The notes below the pieces were generated by a model. The model had not been told where the DNA came from and made no database searches. It worked only from the letters and a program-made list of their open reading frames with translations. DNA of 8,844 nucleotides from Bacteroidales bacterium. Lineage in GTDB: Bacteria > Bacteroidota > Bacteroidia > Bacteroidales > VadinHA17. Position 1 is the first letter of the stretch, and every line of letters begins with the position of its first letter. The position numbers and the translations under genes were made by a program. This document shows, one piece after another, positions 1 to 6,139 of the stretch. Location: the NCBI GenBank assembly GCA_013314865.1, contig JABUEV010000073.1, positions 1 to 8,844 on the forward strand. The letters run 5' to 3'.

Positions 1-334
1 CGACACGATTAACAGGAAAGCATTTGAATACAAGATGGCATATTTGCTTCTGCGAAAGGATCAGCATGGATTAATGAGACTTCTTCCCGAACTTGAAAGA
101 TACCGGTATAAGAGGATTCCCCTTCATGTTGAAGAGCTGGCAGTGGCATACAGGGCTCTTAATCAGGGTCCATTCCCGAGGCTTTCTTATCTTATGACCG
201 ATCCGCGGACAGAGCTGAGGTTTAATCAGTATCTTCAGACCTTCCAGCTTTACTGGAACAATCTGAAAGTTGCAGAACCGTTCCTCAGGCAGAAATTCAG
301 CAACACCTACTGGTACTGGGCATTTTACAAATAA
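1..334 (+). CDS. C-terminal part of a DUF6057-like Bacteroidetes protein (5' end outside window)
   Basis: The reading frame is open from the left edge (first full codon at base 2) to a TAA stop at 332-334, giving about 110 codons. An internal ATG at 35 exists, but the frame runs through the preceding 11 codons (DTINRKAFEYK) without a stop, so this is the tail of a longer gene. The visible part is soluble-looking, rich in aromatic and basic residues, and contains AFEYKMAYLLLRKD near its start and NTYWYWAFYK at the very end. An 'AFEY.MAY.LL' segment followed by a helical stretch and a closing TYW-aromatic motif recalls, from memory, the C-terminus of the DUF6057 family of Bacteroidetes membrane proteins of unknown function. 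That family call is tentative; the coding call is firm. The gene converges on the susD-like gene, 81 bases apart, with a shared hairpin between them. No function can be stated. Confidence 0.75.
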   Translation, partial: DTINRKAFEYKMAYLLLRKDQHGLMRLLPELERYRYKRIPLHVEELAVAYRALNQGPFPRLSYLMTDPRTELRFNQYLQTFQLYWNNLKVAEPFLRQKFSNTYWYWAFYK

Positions 335-343
335 AGATCTCAT

Positions 344-382
344 AAAAAAGAAGAGGGTGCTTTTATTAGCACCCTCTTTTTT
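344..382. terminator. Bidirectional rho-independent terminator between convergent genes
   Basis: A perfect 10-bp stem pairs AAGAGGGTGC (351-360) with GCACCCTCTT (369-378) around the 8-base loop TTTTATTA. It is flanked by an A-run on the left (344-349) and a T-run on the right (377-382). Read on the + strand it ends in a U-tract 10 bases after the stop codon at 332-334. Read on the - strand the A-run becomes the U-tract, after the susD-like stop at 416-418. The single hairpin can therefore end transcription from both sides. Confidence 0.88.
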
Positions 383-415
383 AAACTTTACTAACAGTCA
401 GATAATCCGATTACA

Positions 416-2296
416 TTAGTAACCCGGGTTCTGCTGGAGCTGAGGTGCCTTGTTCATCTCATCGCGTGAGATAGGCAGCCAGTAGTACTTGTTGCTTGCC
501 CACGAACGTGCATCAGGCATGGCGTTAAGGTCAAGCTTCCATTCCATATCACCGTTAACAAACTCCTTAATCTTCATCTCGTAAACATTTTCTATCACAT
601 TGGGAGCTGTCATCCAGCGGCGCATGTCGTACCACTGGTGGCCTTCGGCGAAATGTTCAATGTATCTCTCATGGCGCACCCACTCTCTTGCCTGAGCCTG
701 GTCGGTGGTAACCCTGTCGGGAAGGCCGGCACGGTTCCTTACCATGTTAAGGGCATCAAGGCCTGCCTGAAGGTCTGCACCGCCGAGTTCGATACATGCC
801 TCGGCATAGTTCAGCAGAATCTCAGCATAACGGAACTCAACCCATGTATTGGTGTTAGCATAATACTGGCCCACTGTGGCCGGGTCCATGAATTTTTTCA
901 GGTAATACCCGTTTTTGGTGCCGTTCCATGACTCTATCAGACCCTGCCTTGTATCGATTCCGTAAGCTTTAACTGTACCGTCTGTGTTGTAGAAATGGCC
1001 GGTCTGGACTTTATTATACGGATCGAAACCTGTGGCGTCAGCAGGTCTCTGCTGCCACGGAGCTCCGTGGAACAACACTGTGGCATAGAATCTTGGTTCA
1101 CGGCCAACATAGGGGTTTCTCTGAGGATCAGCTGCAAGCTCGGCAGCAGTTGCCTTACGCTCGAGCTGGTTTCCGGGATCGTACTTGTCCCACACGAAAG
1201 GTGTTCCGTCAGCCATTTCATACTGGCGGACAGCCGGTTCTGTCGGGTCGTTGTTACCCCAGTTGTGGTAGCCGTTCGGGCCATACCAGATATTGGCACG
1301 GTTAACATTGCCGCCTGTAAGCGGGAACTGAATGCCCCAGATAGTCTCCTTATTCCATGCACCTTTCTGGTTAAATATATTAAAATAGGTGTTGGCATAA
1401 GTATTAATGTCAGCCTCAGTAAGAACAGCCGGAGGGTCATCAGTCGTTCCAACCAGTCCGTAGTTGCCATAAGTGCCATCCATTACAGCTTTTGCAGCAT
1501 CCCTTGCGGCCTGCCAGCGGGCAGTCTGACCGGTTGTGCCAAAGCTTACAAGATTATTGGTTGCTTCGTATCCGCCATTGACCAGCGGGCTTGCACAGAA
1601 GAGAAGCACTCTCGACTTAAGAGCAGCTGCAGCTCCGCGGCTTGCCCTTCCCTGTTCTATTGAAGCAGGAAGATTGGCTATGGCATTGTCAATGTCAGAA
1701 AGAACCTGGTCAAGAGTCTGCTGAAGAGATGACCTTGTTATGGTAAGAAAATCTTCTCCGAGTTTGAAAGGCTCGGTTCTGATTACTGCACCTCCATAGT
1801 TCATCAAAAGCATGGAATATTCAAAGGCACGCAGGAAATAGGCTTCGCCTTTGAGACGCTGTTTAAGTGCCTCTTCAGTGGTAGTTGTTGTCGGAACATC
1901 ATCAATATTTGCCAGAATGTTGTTAATATTCTGAATATTGGCGTAGATATTATTCCAGTAAAGGAACCCGGCATAACCGGTATTGGCGAAAAAGCCAAGC
2001 TGGTCAGGACTTAATGTCCCCTTAAGGTTTGTATAGTTGGCAGGGCGGTGGATACACAGTGTCTGGTCGGTTGCGGAGGACAGCAGGTCCTCACGTGCAC
2101 CGAGAATACCGTTATTGGTATTGCCGCCTAGCCTGTCATAGCATTTTCCAAGGTATGCTTTCACCACATTTATATCTGAAAACACCACCTTTTCATTGAA
2201 TGAACTAACCGGATCCTGGTCCAGAACATCTGTACAGGATGTCGCTGTAAAGACCAGTGCCGCAATCAGGGTTATATAACTTAGTAATTTTTTCAT
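416..2296 (-). CDS. RagB/SusD family nutrient-uptake outer-membrane lipoprotein
   Basis: This 626-aa protein is a SusD-type surface lipoprotein, the substrate-capturing lid that sits on a SusC barrel. Residues 1-20 form a lipoprotein signal peptide (MKKLL, then a hydrophobic core) ending in a lipobox-like TATSC, with the lipidated Cys at 21. The acidic residues just after it (C-T-D-V-L-D, then QDP) fit a Bacteroidetes surface-export signal and the usual SusD start. Family landmarks in order are: a helical TPR-like part with KGEAYFLRA (149-157) and GRASRGAAAALKSRVLLF; a helix RYAEILLNYAEA (489-500); MVRNRAGLP; RHERYIEHFAEGHQWYDMRRW (541-561); and the C-terminal YWLPI...QNPGY. It is somewhat longer than the founding SusD (~550 aa). 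The start is fixed by the signal peptide. The gene follows its susC partner by 29 bases, so the two are almost certainly co-transcribed. A short Thr run (PTTTTTEE, encoded near 1876-1899) is a low-complexity linker. Ligand unknown: no enzyme genes accompany the pair here. Confidence 0.97.
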   Translation of the reverse strand: MKKLLSYITLIAALVFTATSCTDVLDQDPVSSFNEKVVFSDINVVKAYLGKCYDRLGGNTNNGILGAREDLLSSATDQTLCIHRPANYTNLKGTLSPDQLGFFANTGYAGFLYWNNIYANIQNINNILANIDDVPTTTTTEEALKQRLKGEAYFLRAFEYSMLLMNYGGAVIRTEPFKLGEDFLTITRSSLQQTLDQVLSDIDNAIANLPASIEQGRASRGAAAALKSRVLLFCASPLVNGGYEATNNLVSFGTTGQTARWQAARDAAKAVMDGTYGNYGLVGTTDDPPAVLTEADINTYANTYFNIFNQKGAWNKETIWGIQFPLTGGNVNRANIWYGPNGYHNWGNNDPTEPAVRQYEMADGTPFVWDKYDPGNQLERKATAAELAADPQRNPYVGREPRFYATVLFHGAPWQQRPADATGFDPYNKVQTGHFYNTDGTVKAYGIDTRQGLIESWNGTKNGYYLKKFMDPATVGQYYANTNTWVEFRYAEILLNYAEACIELGGADLQAGLDALNMVRNRAGLPDRVTTDQAQAREWVRHERYIEHFAEGHQWYDMRRWMTAPNVIENVYEMKIKEFVNGDMEWKLDLNAMPDARSWASNKYYWLPISRDEMNKAPQLQQNPGY

Positions 2297-2325
2297 ATTC
2301 TGTTGTTTAAGAATTTTTCACTCAA

Positions 2326-5300
2326 TTAAAATGAAATATTTGCACCAAAGGCTAATGTTTTCATGTTAGGATACACTCCGGCACCACTGACTTCGGGGTC
2401 AAATTTCTTTGTTGCAGTGTAGAGCAGGGCAAGGTTATTTCCTGAGAAATAAACACTGGCTCTGGATATTCCGAGACCCTTATAGAATCTGTTGGGAACG
2501 GTGTATGAAAGCACAACATTCTTCAGACGGGCATAAGCTGTGTTATCAAGCCAGTATGTGCTCATATTGACTGCATGAGCCCAGTAGAAGTCATTGCGGT
2601 TGAAAGCCCTTGCGATGTCAGTCTCTGTATTGGTCGGGGTCCAGCGGTTGTCGTAAGTCCACTGGAAATAATTACCAGCTTCACCACGTCTTTCGTCATA
2701 GTGGTTAAACTTGTAGAATTTACCCTGACCCTGAACAAGAAGTGACAGTGTGAAGTTCTTCCAGGTAGCGTCGAGGTTAATACCGTAGAAGTTTTCCGGC
2801 ACGTCAACCTCATCTATCAGGACTCTGTCGTCACCTGTGATTTTTCCATCACCTGATACATCTTCAAATATCACATCGCCCGGTTTTGCATTAGCCCAGT
2901 GAGGATAAGCGTCGACTGCAGCCTGGTCCTTGAAAATACCGATAGCCCTGTACATCAGCCATGCATTGTAAGGATGGCCAGTTGTACGCTGCCATGGAAC
3001 TGCTCTTTCAGGTTCGTCCTGGAAAACAACTTCATTATGGTTATGGCTGAAATTAAATCCCAGGTCTACCCTTAAGTCAGATGTAATATTTTTGTGAACA
3101 CCGGCTTCTATTTCATACCCTCTGTTATCAACTCTTGCAATGTTTTCATTCGGGAGTGAAAGACCAGTAAAGTTAGGAACTGAAGCATCCCTCGGAGCAA
3201 GAATGTCCCTTCTGATATTGTAGAAATACTCAAAATTCAGGTGGAAGAGGTCCTTGAGGAACTTAGATTCAAACCCGATATTCTTTGTTATCTGGGTTTC
3301 CCATGTGATATTCGGGTTAGCTACAGTAGGAGGTCCGACAGTTGTTTCAATAGCAGAGCCTGTCCCGAACACCATTCCTGAGCTAAGTCCGAAGCTGTTC
3401 ATGTACTGGAATGGGTCGCCCGGGTCCATACCCATTTGTCCGTATGACGCTCTCAATTTGAAGTAATTGATGAAAGGCAGATTGTCTTTCCAGAAACCTT
3501 CTTCAGATGCACGCCATCCTACCATGAAGCCGGGGAAGTAGCCCCATCTCTTTTCCGGAGGGAATTTAAGTGATCCGTCAGCCCTGAACAGGACTTCAGC
3601 CAGGTATTTTCCCTTGTAGTCATAGGTTGCACGTCCTATCCATGACTTGCGTGCATAGATCGACTTGCCTCCTGTGGTGTTTTTGTTCTGGTCACCACCG
3701 GCATCCATAGTCTGAATAAGTGTTGAGATGTAGAACTGGCGGAAACCATAGAAGTTATTGTAGTCGCTTGTATACTGTTCAAACCCGCCGTAGATGAATA
3801 CATTGTGATCACCGAATTTCCTTGTGAAGGTTGCTCCAAGGTTGATGGTCTTGTTATTTGTACGGGAGAAATCCTCATGATTTTCAGGTGAAGAGAGCCC
3901 TCTTAATGTTGGTGTAAGAGGCATATCAGTTACAAAGCCCGTAACAGGGTCCCTGGTTGCTTTGTCCCAGTTAGGATAGTATAGTATCCAGGGATTGAAG
4001 AATCTTTTCCTGTAGAAGTTTGTAAGGTCATAGCTGTAGATACCGTTGAAAGAAAGGCCTTTGATAAACGGCACAGTGATTGTCCCGTTGAATGAACTGA
4101 GGAGCCTGTATGTTCTCTGATCATCTTTTCCGCCTGCGAAAGTTGAAGTTACAACCGGGTTATCACCGTATTCAATATCAGGACCTGGCAGACCATTTGG
4201 CCAGAAAGACCATGTAGTTGGCACAAGACGGGTTGACTGCCCAACGATTGCATCGGCAGATTTGTAGGGATAAACCCTGTTAACCTGGAAACCTGCAAGT
4301 TCAACTCCGGTCTTAAGCCAGTCGGTTATGGGCATGTCGACCTTTGCACGAACGTTGTATTGCTTGTAATTTGTCGATGACTGTTTATACATTGACTCAT
4401 CACCCTTCAGACCGAACGACACATAGTAAGTCATACCCCTGAAACCGCCGTCAACTGTAAAGTTATGACGGAAAGTGGTAGTCCATTTCTTAATAAGGTC
4501 ACCGTACCAGTCAGTATCAGGGTGTCCCCACGGGTCAGCACCTGACTTGAACAGTTCGATATCGGCATCAGTATAGGTTCTTGACTTACCTGTTGCCACC
4601 TGGTATTCTGATAGCATGGTTGCATACTCGGCAGCATTGCAGACATCAGGTATGAGAGTCGGAGTCATGAAGCCCTGATAGAACTGGTAGTTCAGTCTTG
4701 GTGTTCCTTCTGCGCCTTTCTTGGTCTGAATAAGGATAACTCCGTTTGCAGCCTGGGCACCATAAATTGCTGCTGAAGCATCCTTAAGCACCGAGAGGCT
4801 TTCAATATCATTCGGGTCAATTTCATCCATCGAACGACCCGGTACACCATCTATAATAACAAGAGGTGCAGTCTGGCTTGCATATTGTGCTCTGTTACCT
4901 CCCAAGGTGCTTCGACCGCGGACAAGTATTCTGGTACCATACTGCCCGGGTTCACCGTTCTGCTGTATAACCACAGAACCGGTCAGACGGCCGGAAAGCG
5001 ATGTGGAAACGTTAGGTGCAGGAATCGACTGAATGCTCTGCCCTGAAATGGATGTTACAGAACCGACAACATTTGCACGTTTCTGAGTTGAATAACCCAC
5101 AACAACAACTTCATCAAGGTCAGTAATTTCCTGGGCCAAAGATACATTCACAACAGTCCTGCCGCCAAGTGCAACTTCCTGTGTCACATATCCGATGAAT
5201 GAGAACACAAGGGTTGCATTCCTGTCGACATTTGCAATTGCATAGTTGCCGTCAACGTCGGTAATTGCACCGAGACTGGTACCTTTAACCAGGATGTTCA

Positions 5301-5517
5301 CCCCGGGCATCGCCTGGCCGGTTGAAGCATCGGTTACAGTACCCGTAACCCTGAGCTGTTGCTGATCGTCCACTGCAGTACTTTCTGTGGCCGTCGCAAT
5401 GGCAGGAAATGCCAGGCCGCAGAACAGAAGAAGAACCACTATTTTCACAGGTAGTAGTAACTTGTGAAAACTTCCATCTGGCCTTAGAGACCAAAAGTAG
5501 TTTGGAGTTTTTTTCAT
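2326..5517 (-). CDS. SusC/RagA family TonB-linked outer-membrane transporter
   Basis: This 1063-aa protein is a complete SusC-type TonB-dependent transporter that imports the ligand held by its SusD partner, powered by TonB-ExbBD. Domains in order are: a signal peptide with a long polar n-region and a hydrophobic core at ~20-41 (KIVVLLLFCGLAFPA); a carboxypeptidase-regulatory-like beta-sandwich (~55-128, VTGTVTDASTGQAMPGVNI through FIGY at 107-110); a TonB-box-like DEVVVVGYSTQKR (135-147); a plug with PLVIIDGVPG (218-227), DPNDIESLSVLKDASA and AANGVILIQTKKG (256-268); then a large beta-barrel ending in Phe (AFGANISF), the usual outer-membrane insertion signature. An EF-hand-like loop, DVSGDGKITGDD (886-897), lies late in the barrel. 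Length and order are normal for the family, and no frameshift is seen. The start gives an intact signal peptide; no Shine-Dalgarno sequence is visible, as is usual in this phylum. It is the first gene of the susC-susD unit and is divergent from a second susC. Confidence 0.98.
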   Translation of the reverse strand: MKKTPNYFWSLRPDGSFHKLLLPVKIVVLLLFCGLAFPAIATATESTAVDDQQQLRVTGTVTDASTGQAMPGVNILVKGTSLGAITDVDGNYAIANVDRNATLVFSFIGYVTQEVALGGRTVVNVSLAQEITDLDEVVVVGYSTQKRANVVGSVTSISGQSIQSIPAPNVSTSLSGRLTGSVVIQQNGEPGQYGTRILVRGRSTLGGNRAQYASQTAPLVIIDGVPGRSMDEIDPNDIESLSVLKDASAAIYGAQAANGVILIQTKKGAEGTPRLNYQFYQGFMTPTLIPDVCNAAEYATMLSEYQVATGKSRTYTDADIELFKSGADPWGHPDTDWYGDLIKKWTTTFRHNFTVDGGFRGMTYYVSFGLKGDESMYKQSSTNYKQYNVRAKVDMPITDWLKTGVELAGFQVNRVYPYKSADAIVGQSTRLVPTTWSFWPNGLPGPDIEYGDNPVVTSTFAGGKDDQRTYRLLSSFNGTITVPFIKGLSFNGIYSYDLTNFYRKRFFNPWILYYPNWDKATRDPVTGFVTDMPLTPTLRGLSSPENHEDFSRTNNKTINLGATFTRKFGDHNVFIYGGFEQYTSDYNNFYGFRQFYISTLIQTMDAGGDQNKNTTGGKSIYARKSWIGRATYDYKGKYLAEVLFRADGSLKFPPEKRWGYFPGFMVGWRASEEGFWKDNLPFINYFKLRASYGQMGMDPGDPFQYMNSFGLSSGMVFGTGSAIETTVGPPTVANPNITWETQITKNIGFESKFLKDLFHLNFEYFYNIRRDILAPRDASVPNFTGLSLPNENIARVDNRGYEIEAGVHKNITSDLRVDLGFNFSHNHNEVVFQDEPERAVPWQRTTGHPYNAWLMYRAIGIFKDQAAVDAYPHWANAKPGDVIFEDVSGDGKITGDDRVLIDEVDVPENFYGINLDATWKNFTLSLLVQGQGKFYKFNHYDERRGEAGNYFQWTYDNRWTPTNTETDIARAFNRNDFYWAHAVNMSTYWLDNTAYARLKNVVLSYTVPNRFYKGLGISRASVYFSGNNLALLYTATKKFDPEVSGAGVYPNMKTLAFGANISF

Positions 5518-5580
5518 ACTGTTACACTGTTAGTTAGTTAATAATTAGAGAGCTTGGTTTATATTTATTAAGTTGTTTCT

Positions 5581-5612
5581 GTTTCAGAGTTTCAAAGTTT
5601 CAGAGTTTCAAA
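5581..5612. repeat. Two perfect tandem copies of a 16-bp unit
   Basis: GTTTCAGAGTTTCAAA occurs twice without a gap (5581-5596 and 5597-5612) and is followed by a partial third copy (GTTT, 5613-5616). Each unit is itself two near-identical 8-mers, GTTTCAGA and GTTTCAAA, so the block is four 8-base steps alternating G/A at one position. It lies 64-95 bases upstream of the - strand susC start codon, in its probable leader or promoter region. Origin by replication slippage is likely; a regulatory role is possible but not shown. Confidence 0.9.
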
Positions 5613-5921
5613 GTTTTATAATTAAGCATTAAAAAAATATATTTTTCTCTTGGAAAATTAAAGAATAAGTGTAATATTTACACTCATTGTTATGTATTTA
5701 TATATAAAGTTATTTGACTTCAGGACAAGGTTAGGTTTTATCAGTTACTAATTAGGGTTATAAAGTGATTGCAATTTAAAAAATGTGTTTAATAAAAACA
5801 AGATTGTTCGTCATTATTTTACAAACCGCTGATTACGAAGAATTTTTAAATCGTTTTTTAAAATAGAAATAATAATAGTCCTATTTTTTCATTAAGAGTT
5901 CCTGAGAAGAATTAATTTTTG

Positions 5922-5929
5922 TAAATTTG
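5922..5929 (+). promoter_or_regulatory. Candidate Bacteroidetes -7 promoter element for the + strand susC-type gene
   Basis: TAAATTTG matches the Bacteroidetes primary-sigma -7 consensus TAnnTTTG at every fixed position and points toward the gene starting at 6140. The expected -33 element (TTTG or TTG, about 19-21 bases upstream) is not clearly present: only GTTCCTG is seen near 5898-5904. If used, transcription would start near 5936 and give a leader of roughly 200 bases. In such AT-rich DNA an 8-base match with two free positions can arise by chance. Confidence 0.35.
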
Positions 5930-6080
5930 ATTACCACTGCCCGACTACGAAAAAACAGATAAAAAAAGCTTAAATCCCTTTTAAAACTAACCTAATAACG
6001 TGTGCCTATGAAACATTCCCGATCCTGAATCCTACCCGAAAACTACTGAACATCTGATTTTTATCATTTTTCTATTATTT

Positions 6081-6098
6081 ATTAAAATGCATTAAAAT
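6081..6098. repeat. Short direct repeat ATTAAAAT with 10-base period
   Basis: ATTAAAAT occurs at 6081-6088 and again at 6091-6098, so the copies are one helical turn apart, 42-59 bases upstream of the + strand susC start. That phasing is what a dimeric regulator site would show, but the motif is AT-only in an AT-rich spacer, so chance is a serious alternative. Confidence 0.3.
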
Positions 6099-6139
6099 CC
6101 TCTGATTTTGTGTTAATGTACTTTTAAACCAAATTAGTT

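Larger units (their letters stand above)
5518..6139. other. AT-rich divergent intergenic region between two susC-type genes
   Basis: This 622-base stretch separates two head-to-head SusC-type genes and must hold the start signals for both. It is far richer in A+T than the flanking genes, and I see no ORF with coding character and no tRNA- or rRNA-like sequence. It contains GTTA repeated three times (5529-5540), a 16-bp tandem repeat (5581-5612), the perfect AT palindrome AAAAATATATTTTT (5633-5646), a Bacteroidetes -7-like element for the + gene (5922-5929), and ATTAAAAT repeated at 6081 and 6091. For the - strand gene only imperfect -7 matches were found, for example TAACCTTG (complement of 5726-5733), none with a good -33 partner. 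Either gene may carry a leader of around 200 bases; that is inference from motif positions only. Confidence 0.7.

Noticed and set aside
35..334. A separate small 99-aa gene starting at ATG 35
   Set aside because: The same frame is open to the left edge with protein-like sequence before this Met, so it is more likely the C-terminus of a longer gene.
937..1479. A 180-codon open frame on the - strand in another frame of the susD-like gene
   Set aside because: It overlaps the true frame, which has continuous SusD motifs on both sides. Low-complexity Thr/Arg/Leu composition and no motif suggest an accidental frame, not a frameshift product.
995..1663. A 222-codon open frame on the + strand, antisense to the susD-like gene
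   Set aside because: The protein is rich in Cys and Ser, has no recognisable domain and lies wholly inside a strong family-matched gene. It is best explained as a shadow of the susD coding frame.
5633..5646. AT palindrome AAAAATATATTTTT as a terminator or origin element
   Set aside because: It has no GC stem or stable hairpin, and no DnaA-box-like or iteron sequence is nearby. It may bend DNA, but no specific role can be supported.
5797..5808. Small palindrome AACAA-GA-TTGTT as a possible operator
   Set aside because: Five-base arms in AT-rich DNA are expected by chance, and nothing else marks it as a binding site.
5518..6139. CRISPR array, insertion sequence or phage attachment site in the spacer
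   Set aside because: There are only two short tandem units without spacers, no terminal inverted repeats, no transposase or integrase, and no tRNA gene.
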